In this document: positions 57,817-64,000 of the stretch, in pieces
Layout: every line of letters begins with the position of its first letter
Numbering within the stretch: position 1 is the first letter of the stretch
NCBI RefSeq assembly: GCF_030811835.1
Contig: NZ_JAUSRO010000001.1
Coordinates: 62,001 to 126,000, forward strand
Length of the DNA: 64,000 nt
DNA from: Variovorax ginsengisoli
Lineage (GTDB): Bacteria > Pseudomonadota > Gammaproteobacteria > Burkholderiales > Burkholderiaceae_C
Reading direction: 5' to 3'
Translations under genes and position numbers: made by a program
Notes under the pieces: generated by a model
Seen by the model: only the letters and a program-made list of their open reading frames with translations
The model's database searches: none
Told to the model about the DNA's origin: nothing

Positions 57817-60039
57817 ATGAATTCCCAGACTCTCGACACCCTGCGCGAATGGCTGCGCGCCTTCGCCGGCCGGGCCCAACCGCTGCGCGTGTTGCTGACG
57901 CTCGGCAGCCTCATGGCGCTGGGCGTAGGCAGCGGCCATCACGACGCGATCATTCCCCTGTTCCTCGGCGCCATCGCGAGCGCGCTGGCCGAGACCGACG
58001 ACAGCTGGCGTGGCCGGCTGCGCTCGCAATTGCTCACGCTGGTGTGCTTTGCGGGCGCGGCCGTCGCGGTCGAACTGCTGTTCGGCCACACCGTCGCGTT
58101 CATCGTCGCCATGGCCCTCGCGGCGTTCTGGCTCACGATGCTCGGCGCGGTCGAGGCGCGCTACAAGGCCATCGGCTATGCCACGCTCATCCTGGCGATG
58201 TACACGACGCTCAGCCTCGATCACCACACGGGGCAGGGCGGGGTCGGCGGCTGGCGCCAGGCCTTCTACCTGCTGGCCGGCGCGACCTGGTACGGCATGT
58301 TCTCGGTGCTGTGGTGCGCGATATTTCCGGCCCAGCCGGTGCAGGATCGGCTGGTCAGGCTGTTCTGGGTGCTGGGCGACTTCGTGCGCTTCAAGGCCTC
58401 GCTGTTCGAACCGCTGCGCGGCATCGACATCGAGCGCAAGCGGCTGTCACTCGCACAACTCAATGCCGAGGTCGTCGCGGAGCTGAATGCTGCCAAGGAA
58501 AGCATCTTCCGGCGCATCGGCGCGCGTGCGCCCACGGGGCGGATATCGCGTTACCGCGGCCTCTACCTGATCGCGCAGGACGTGCACGAGCGTGCCAGCT
58601 CGTCGCACGACGACTACAACGCGCTGGCCGACGCCTTCTTCCACAGCGACCTGCTCTACCGGTGCCAACGCGTGCTGTCGTTGCAGGGGCAGGCGTGCCA
58701 GCGGCTGTCGATGTCGATCGAGCGCCGCGAGCCTTTCGTGATCGACAGCGCCAGCGTGCAGGCGATGGCCGACCTGCGAGGTGCCGTCGAGCACGAGCGC
58801 GAAAGCGCGCTGACACCCGAGCGCCAGGCGCTGCTTGCGTCGGTCGATGCACTTGCACGCAACCTGGCACAGCTCGATGGGCAGCTCGCCGGCGCCAGTC
58901 AGCCGTCCGCCCAGGCGGGCCGCACGGAGATGGGCCTGTTCGACCGGTCGCCTAGGTCGTGGCGCGACATGGTCGAGCGCGTGCGCCGGCAGCTTTCGCC
59001 GCGCTCGGCGCTGTTCCGCCACGCGTTGCGGCTGGCCGTGGCGCTGACCGCAGGCTACGTGCTGATGCTGCTGATCCACCCCGCGCAAGGCTACTGGATC
59101 CTGCTGACGACGCTGTTCGTCTGCCAGCAGACCTATGGCGAGACAATTTCACGCATGGGTCAGCGCATCACCGGCACCGCCATTGGCGTGGTGCTCGGCT
59201 GGGCCTTGCTCGAACTGTTTCCGCAGCCGCTGCTGCAGTCGCTGCTCGCGGTCGCCGCAGGGGTAGTTTTCTTTACCTTCCGGCAGTCGCGCTACATGCT
59301 GGCCACCGCAGCCATGACCTTGTTGGTGCTCCTGTGTTTCAACCAGGTGGGCAACGGCGCCGGGCTCATCGTGCCGCGGCTGGTCGACACCGCCATCGGC
59401 AGTGCGATCGCGGGCCTGGCCGTGCTGCTGGTGTTTCCGCACTGGCAGGCGGGCCGCATCAACGAGACGGCCGCGACCGCCATGCGCACGCATGCAGGTT
59501 ACCTGCGCCAGATCGTGGAACAGTACCGCTCGGGCGCGCGCGACAACCTCGACTACCGGCTGGCGCGCCGCAACGACCACAATGCCGATGCCGCGTTGTC
59601 GACCGCCGTCGCCCACATGTTCCGCGAGCCGGGCTTCGTGCGGCCCCGCGGGGGGGTGGTGCTGCGTTTCCTGATCCGTTCACACACGCTGCTGAGCTAC
59701 CTGTCGGCGCTGGGTGCGCATCGCGCCGCGTTGCCGAACGCCCAGCGCGCGGCCGTGTTGCGCGAGGCGGCAGAAAGCGCTGCCAAGGCGCTGGAGGCGC
59801 TGGCGGCCGAACTGCAGAGCGGTGAGCCTGCCGCGCCGCGGGATATGGCATCGGCGGCCGAAGAGGTGGCAGTGCGCGCAGCATTGGCCGACGTGGTCGG
59901 CCCCGACGACGAGTCGGACCAGGCCGCCCGCCTGTTTCGCACGGAGCTCACGCTGGTCTGGCTGCAGATCGACGCGCTGCGGCTGCACGCGCGGGAGTGG
60001 CTGGGCAAAGGCGAGGCTGCGCAGGGGCTGCGTGATTAG
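57817..60039 (+). CDS. YccS-type FUSC family inner-membrane protein, 740 aa
   Basis: A YccS/YhfK-like putative transporter or efflux component with the FUSC fold. An N-terminal membrane block of about six helices (about residues 25-180) is followed by a cytoplasmic domain with basic segments, a second membrane block (about residues 405-535; LAVALTAGYVLMLLIHPAQG, then GYWILLTTLFVCQQTYGETI), and a C-terminal soluble domain. This two-block layout fits the YccS branch. Substrate unknown; aromatic-acid efflux (AaeB-like) is possible. The start is the ATG at 57817, with no clear ribosome binding site. It is divergent from dadA, and its stop abuts the haemagglutinin remnant on the opposite strand. 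Confidence 0.9.
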   Translation: MNSQTLDTLREWLRAFAGRAQPLRVLLTLGSLMALGVGSGHHDAIIPLFLGAIASALAETDDSWRGRLRSQLLTLVCFAGAAVAVELLFGHTVAFIVAMALAAFWLTMLGAVEARYKAIGYATLILAMYTTLSLDHHTGQGGVGGWRQAFYLLAGATWYGMFSVLWCAIFPAQPVQDRLVRLFWVLGDFVRFKASLFEPLRGIDIERKRLSLAQLNAEVVAELNAAKESIFRRIGARAPTGRISRYRGLYLIAQDVHERASSSHDDYNALADAFFHSDLLYRCQRVLSLQGQACQRLSMSIERREPFVIDSASVQAMADLRGAVEHERESALTPERQALLASVDALARNLAQLDGQLAGASQPSAQAGRTEMGLFDRSPRSWRDMVERVRRQLSPRSALFRHALRLAVALTAGYVLMLLIHPAQGYWILLTTLFVCQQTYGETISRMGQRITGTAIGVVLGWALLELFPQPLLQSLLAVAAGVVFFTFRQSRYMLATAAMTLLVLLCFNQVGNGAGLIVPRLVDTAIGSAIAGLAVLLVFPHWQAGRINETAATAMRTHAGYLRQIVEQYRSGARDNLDYRLARRNDHNADAALSTAVAHMFREPGFVRPRGGVVLRFLIRSHTLLSYLSALGAHRAALPNAQRAAVLREAAESAAKALEALAAELQSGEPAAPRDMASAAEEVAVRAALADVVGPDDESDQAARLFRTELTLVWLQIDALRLHAREWLGKGEAAQGLRD

Positions 60040-60535
60040 GGTCGTATACCGGCGGGCGGATTCAACGTCAATTGCACAGCGATTCGATCCTGTTCGGCCG
60101 CGCTCGCATGCTCGCCGCCGGCCTTGGCGCTGCTGGTGCTGACACTTCACACGCCTGCGCCCTCGCTGACAGTGCCGCCTACGCTTGTCTGCGTGCCTTC
60201 GAGCGTCAGGTCGCGACCGGCCACTAGCTGCAGGTCCTGGCCCATCGTCACCTGGCTGACGTTCGCCTGCGTGTCCTCGCGCGACATGCTCGACGCGTCG
60301 ATCTGCGCCTGTTAGCTGCTCGCGGTCGCAAAGCTGTCGAACTTCACGTCGCGGCCAGCCCCGATGAAGCCCGTGCCGCCCGAGCCGATCCGCCCGGCGG
60401 TATTGACCACGTCGCGCCCCGCGTCGATCACCAATCGGTCCTTCGCCACGATGCGCGCCACGTTCGACAGGCTCGTGATGTTCCCGGCCGCCGTGACCTG
60501 CGCGCCCACTGCCACTAACCTGGAAGCACCCGGCC
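60036..60535 (-). pseudogene. Decayed fragment of filamentous haemagglutinin/CdiA repeat
   Basis: On the minus strand one continuous frame reads as haemagglutinin repeat (GAQVTAAGNITSLSNVARIV, VIDAGRDVVNTAGRIGSGG, then VTMGQDLQLVAGRDLTLEGT) but carries two in-frame stops, TAA at 60312-60314 and TGA at 60147-60149. The part after the TGA, SVSTSSAKAGGEHAS, matches SVSASSAKASGEYAS of the intact gene at about 62550; there a TGG stands where this copy has TGA, and six bases are missing. The remnant has no start and ends at a stop overlapping the FUSC stop. It begins directly at the candidate immunity gene's end and looks like the displaced tail of an older CdiA-type gene. Confidence 0.75.
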
Positions 60536-60865
60536 CAGGTACTCTCGCGCGAAGACGACGATTGCAATGCATGTGGTCACGACAGCTACCGTGGTGATGA
60601 TTCTTCGCAGCATGGAGGAGCGTGTTTCAGTCAACCATGCATGGGTCGTGAAAAACGCCCCGGCGATGACGCCAACTATCGCACCCAAGACCACGAACTG
60701 CAGCCATTCCCTCGGAGCAGACCAGCGCCATCTATTCAAAAAAATCCATCGAAGTAGGGGCAGCAAGAGCACTTCGTTGGCAATGACCATGAAAACGATT
60801 GTGAGCCCGGAGATCAGGGCTGAGAGAGCGAACCGTTTCAGCCAAAAGGAGCCACCCATGTTCAT
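60515..60865 (-). CDS. Small membrane protein, candidate CDI immunity protein, 116 aa
   Basis: No family recognised. Three strongly hydrophobic helices are visible at about residues 12-40, 56-77 and 88-106, with a basic loop (RWRWSAPREW) between the first two and a short C-terminal tail. The ATG at 60865 overlaps the stop of the CdiA-type gene (ATGA at 60862-60865); a second Met is two residues later. Position immediately after the toxin-bearing C-terminus, translational coupling, small size and lower GC than the neighbours fit a contact-dependent inhibition immunity gene. A membrane immunity protein suggests a toxin acting at the inner membrane. Assignment is inferred from context. Confidence 0.65.
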   Translation of the reverse strand: MNMGGSFWLKRFALSALISGLTIVFMVIANEVLLLPLLRWIFLNRWRWSAPREWLQFVVLGAIVGVIAGAFFTTHAWLTETRSSMLRRIITTVAVVTTCIAIVVFAREYLGRVLPG

Positions 60866-63800
60866 TTGCCTTGCCTCTGACCTATGGCGTTCTTGATCTC
60901 GTTGCCGAATCTCTCCTGCACCAAGCTCGATCCGACATTCCCTAGTGCGCCTGGAATCGCACTAGGCGTATTCGGACGAGACATCCCCATTCCCATGTCA
61001 ATCCACTGAGGACGATACCAATTCTGTGGATCAACTGCCCTTTGAACCCCGCCCTGCACGCCAGCGCCAAGCCCGTAACCCACCACGGTTCCGACGGCTG
61101 CAGCCCCCATCCCTGCATTCGGGTTCTCGCCCTTGATCCCTGAACCGAGCACCGATCCACCCGTGTTGATCATGACGGACGAGCCTAAGCCCAAGCCGGA
61201 TGTCAAGAAGCCAGTGCCGCCTGCTATGCCCACATCGAGCCAATCGGTGGGCTGCCCTCCAGACTGAAATGCATAGTTGGCGAGCGCCCCCACGCCCGCT
61301 CCAAACACCTTCACTCCTGTTGCTGCGCCAGCGCCACCCATCAGGTACCCCAGCCCAACCATCCCCGCCCCGGCCACCGTGGCGCCGACTGGATCGTTTT
61401 GGATGTTGCTTGCCACCAGTTGGTTGTAGGTCTTGCCGGTTGGCAGTTGCCCAAGCCCTCGGTCATAGCCTTCTTGGTTGCCGCTGATGTATTGGCTGTT
61501 GAAGTCCGCGTTCGCATAGTTCGGATCGGTTTTCGAGGCGTTGCAGTTGAGGTTCTGGCAGCCGATGACGCCTCGTACTTCGTAGTCGTGAACGCCGCCG
61601 GTGCCTTCCGCGGTGTCCTTGTCCGAATTCCGGAGCATCTCCGCGACGATACGCCCCTCGGCATCGCTTTCGCTGATGCCGAGCTTCTTGGCAACGAGCT
61701 TTGCATTCTTCTTCGCGTAGTCATATTCGCGTTGATGCAACTGCCTGTTGTTCAAGTCTTCGTTGAGCCCTGCCGCTGCTCCGCCAGAGCCTCCAACCGA
61801 TGCGCCAAGGCCAGCTGCCAGACCCGCACCCACCGCCCCTTTCACCGAGTCGGGCAGGTCTTTGGTCAGGTCGCTGATGGCCGGCGCCGCAAGCGCTGCG
61901 AAGCCAGCTCCTGCCGCACCTTGCATGCCACCGGTGAGCCCGCCGAGCAGCGCGTGGGCCAGGCTGCGGTTCGTGCCGCCTTCGTCCCACGCCTTGGCTT
62001 CTTCCTCCTTGCCTTCGCGCCGCAGCTCTGCGGCCTTGTCGCCCGCATAGTCCCCCACGGCCTTGCTGGCATTCGCGCCGAACCCCTGCGTGATCTGCGC
62101 CTGCGCCTGCACATCCTTGACCAGGGTGTCGGTGTTCCAGGTCTTCGCGAGTGCATGGGTGCTGTCGGTGTCGGTGCGCACCGCCTCGTCACCGGCAATG
62201 CCGCTAATGCCCGATCGGGTCACGCTTGTCTCATGGCCCGACGCCTTGCCGGCACCAGCGCTGCCTCCGGTTCGGGTCGGCAGGGCGTAGCCGTTCTTGT
62301 CGCTGCCGCCCGAGAGGCCCACGCCCAGGGTCGCACCGCTGGCTTTGTAGGTGTCTCGGTTCACGATGTCGCTGGTCGCGATGCTGGCGGTCTGGAAGCT
62401 GTTCATCTTCCCGTCGATGGCCGCCTGCGTGCTGCTGATGACGCCGCCCTTGAGGTCGGTATCGCCTTGGACGTTCACATCGAAGCCGCCATCGCCGGCC
62501 TTGATGCCCGACCGTTCGGTCACGCTCGCATACTCGCCACTGGCCTTGGCGCTGCTGGCGCTGACGCTGGCACTCCACACGCCTGCGCCCACGCTGACAG
62601 CGCCGCCCGCGCTCTGCTGCTTGCTGTCGGACTTGGCGCGGTCCTGCAGGCTTTCGATGCGCAGGTCGCCGCCCACATCGGCCTTGACCGCGTTCGCCGC
62701 CACCACCGCCCCCCGCAGCGTTGTGTCGCCCCCGCTCACCAGCGTGGCTTTGTCGCCGGCCGTCACGTGGGTGTTCGTGTACAGCGTCTCGGTGCCGTCG
62801 GAGCGGCCCTTGCTCTGACTGGCACTTGCGTTGACGAGGAAGCCGCTGGTGCCGAAGCTCACGCCGAGGCTCGCCGCGCTGCCTTTGTTGGTGCTGTGTT
62901 GGTCCCAGTCGTTCTGCGCTGCCAGCAGGCTGATCTGGTTGTCCGCCAGCAGGGTGACACCTTGCCCCGCACGGATGTCGCCGCCCTGGACGGTGAGGTT
63001 GCTGTCGGTGCCCGCACCTGTCGCCGCGATCACCACGTTACCGCCGCCCACCACAGTGCTGCCGCGTGCAGCGTCGCTGTGCTCGGTGCTGTTGCTCTGG
63101 TTGCGGCTGCTGCCAATGCTGATCGACAGGTTGATGCCGGCCGCCTGGCTCGGGCTTTGCGCGACGGTGTCCACCACGCTCTTGGCGCCCATTGCCACGC
63201 TGGCGGCGCCCAAGGCTTGCGCGCGGGCATTGCCGGTCTGGCCGACGGCGCGTGCCGTGCTTGCGACGCCCTGTGCGGCGGTGAGAACGGGCGCCGTCGG
63301 CGCAATCGTCAGCCCGCCGGAGCGTTGCTTTTGTTCGGTGTCGCTCCGGTAGGTCTCGCGCGCCTCGACGATGTCGACGTTCTTGGCCAGGATGCCGACG
63401 TCCCCGCCGGGCGCGAGCACGTCGCTGCCCACCTGCCGGTACGTGTTGCCAGCGACCATGGTGACGTTGCCCGCGATGGCGCCGATGGTGCTCGCTGATG
63501 CGGTGGTGCTGGCCGATTTCTGGTCTTCGCTTTGCGCACGGCTGCCGATGGTCACGCCGATGCCGCCGCTGCCCATGAGACCGGATTTCTTCTCCTCATG
63601 GAACTGGCTCTGCGTGAAGGTGTTCGTCGCCGCTTCAATGGCGATGTTGTTCTTGGCCATCAGCGTGGTGCCCTGGTCGGCGATGATTTCGCTGCCGGTG
63701 ACTTGGAGGTCACGGCCTGAAGACAACATGACCGTCTTGCCGCCGACCGAGCTACCCGCCGCCACGTCGCTGCCTCGCGTTTCGCTGTCGGTCGTCGACT

Positions 63801-64000
63801 TCTTCGACAGGAAGCCATTGCGATTGCTATGGGTGAAGTCGTCCGATGCCTGGGTCTGACGGGTCGTATCGATCACGATATCGCGGCTCGCGCCGAGGGC
63901 GGTCGCGCCCTTGGCGTCCAGCTGGCTCCCGGTCACCGTCAGGTTGCCCGCCTCCTGCGTCCCCGCATTGGCCGTCAGGTCACCCCCGGCCTTCACGCTC
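60862..64000 (-). CDS. 3' end of a CdiA/filamentous haemagglutinin-type exoprotein (5' end outside window)
   Basis: About 1,045 residues are visible; the frame is open at the right edge, so the N-terminal secretion (TPS) domain is not seen. Residues 1 to about 560 are haemagglutinin repeats (ILAKNVDIVEARETYRS, SNLTVQGGDIRAGQGVTLLA and similar). A pre-toxin part with Ala/Gly-rich helices leads to NEDLNNRQLHQREYDYAKKN near residue 750, where other CdiA proteins carry VENN. The last 300 residues differ in character: a two-Cys segment (CQNLNCNAS) and a hydrophobic, Gly-rich domain (ATVAGAGMVGLGYLMGGAGA, GFLTSGLGLGSSVMINTGGS) that could insert in membranes. The stop overlaps the candidate immunity gene. 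The cdiB transporter gene is not in view. Confidence 0.85.
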   Translation of the reverse strand, partial: SVKAGGDLTANAGTQEAGNLTVTGSQLDAKGATALGASRDIVIDTTRQTQASDDFTHSNRNGFLSKKSTTDSETRGSDVAAGSSVGGKTVMLSSGRDLQVTGSEIIADQGTTLMAKNNIAIEAATNTFTQSQFHEEKKSGLMGSGGIGVTIGSRAQSEDQKSASTTASASTIGAIAGNVTMVAGNTYRQVGSDVLAPGGDVGILAKNVDIVEARETYRSDTEQKQRSGGLTIAPTAPVLTAAQGVASTARAVGQTGNARAQALGAASVAMGAKSVVDTVAQSPSQAAGINLSISIGSSRNQSNSTEHSDAARGSTVVGGGNVVIAATGAGTDSNLTVQGGDIRAGQGVTLLADNQISLLAAQNDWDQHSTNKGSAASLGVSFGTSGFLVNASASQSKGRSDGTETLYTNTHVTAGDKATLVSGGDTTLRGAVVAANAVKADVGGDLRIESLQDRAKSDSKQQSAGGAVSVGAGVWSASVSASSAKASGEYASVTERSGIKAGDGGFDVNVQGDTDLKGGVISSTQAAIDGKMNSFQTASIATSDIVNRDTYKASGATLGVGLSGGSDKNGYALPTRTGGSAGAGKASGHETSVTRSGISGIAGDEAVRTDTDSTHALAKTWNTDTLVKDVQAQAQITQGFGANASKAVGDYAGDKAAELRREGKEEEAKAWDEGGTNRSLAHALLGGLTGGMQGAAGAGFAALAAPAISDLTKDLPDSVKGAVGAGLAAGLGASVGGSGGAAAGLNEDLNNRQLHQREYDYAKKNAKLVAKKLGISESDAEGRIVAEMLRNSDKDTAEGTGGVHDYEVRGVIGCQNLNCNASKTDPNYANADFNSQYISGNQEGYDRGLGQLPTGKTYNQLVASNIQNDPVGATVAGAGMVGLGYLMGGAGAATGVKVFGAGVGALANYAFQSGGQPTDWLDVGIAGGTGFLTSGLGLGSSVMINTGGSVLGSGIKGENPNAGMGAAAVGTVVGYGLGAGVQGGVQRAVDPQNWYRPQWIDMGMGMSRPNTPSAIPGALGNVGSSLVQERFGNEIKNAIGQRQGK

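Noticed and set aside
60124..60315. Small plus-strand ORF in the haemagglutinin remnant
   Set aside because: It is the antisense of the recognisable minus-strand repeat fragment and has no protein features.

Overview
The window is GC-rich, densely coded chromosomal DNA from a betaproteobacterium. The family Comamonadaceae is most likely, with Variovorax or a close relative as the best guess. Reasons are the gene orders leuC-leuD-leuB / asd-truA-trpF-trpB-trpA-accD, sdhC-D-A-B-E-gltA and argF-argD-DUF3579-rpsT-murJ, and short intergenic repeats of a kind I associate with that family. The genus is inferred from content and style; no rRNA gene is present to settle it.

Layout. 1-5.1 kb: the end of an unidentified gene, a YgjP-like metallopeptidase coupled to a YegD-type Hsp70, lysS, a LON-domain protein and a YggT membrane protein. 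5.1-7.3 kb: two overlapping, exported class A beta-lactamase-like paralogues. 7.5-18.3 kb: amino-acid biosynthesis on the minus strand (LysR, leuC, leuD, leuB, then asd, truA, trpF, trpB, trpA, accD), interrupted by a plus-strand SRPBCC gene. A possible Thr/Ile-rich leader peptide lies before asd. 18.4-37 kb: a large TCA-cycle block with an entericidin-like lipoprotein at its edge: gltA, sdhE, sdhB, sdhA, sdhD, sdhC, then a GntR regulator divergent from mdh-tam-citE-like-hypothetical-acnB, and further on acnA. Between the two aconitases sits a small accessory cluster of an acyl-CoA dehydrogenase homologue, a PIG-L deacetylase and a NodS-like methyltransferase, next to a flavin-binding stress protein.

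37-44 kb: iron uptake, with efeU-efeO-efeB plus a second EfeO-like gene behind a Fur-box-like site, then feoA-feoB and a Cys-rich small membrane protein behind a second candidate site. 44-48 kb: an FAD monooxygenase facing the kynurenine pathway genes kynB-kynU-kynA. 48-57 kb: argD-argF, DUF3579, rpsT, murJ, a SirB1-like protein, a VOC protein, an M81 peptidase, and dadA preceded by a tandem glycine riboswitch. 57.8-60 kb: a YccS-type FUSC membrane protein.

60-64 kb: accessory DNA on the minus strand. The 3' end of a large filamentous haemagglutinin/CdiA-type gene runs in from the right edge. Its variable C-terminal region overlaps a small three-helix membrane protein gene (candidate immunity gene) by four bases, and this is followed by a decayed, stop-containing fragment of haemagglutinin repeat. 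This is the only clearly horizontally shaped part and the best candidate for an undescribed system. I saw no tRNA, rRNA, CRISPR array, transposase or integrase.
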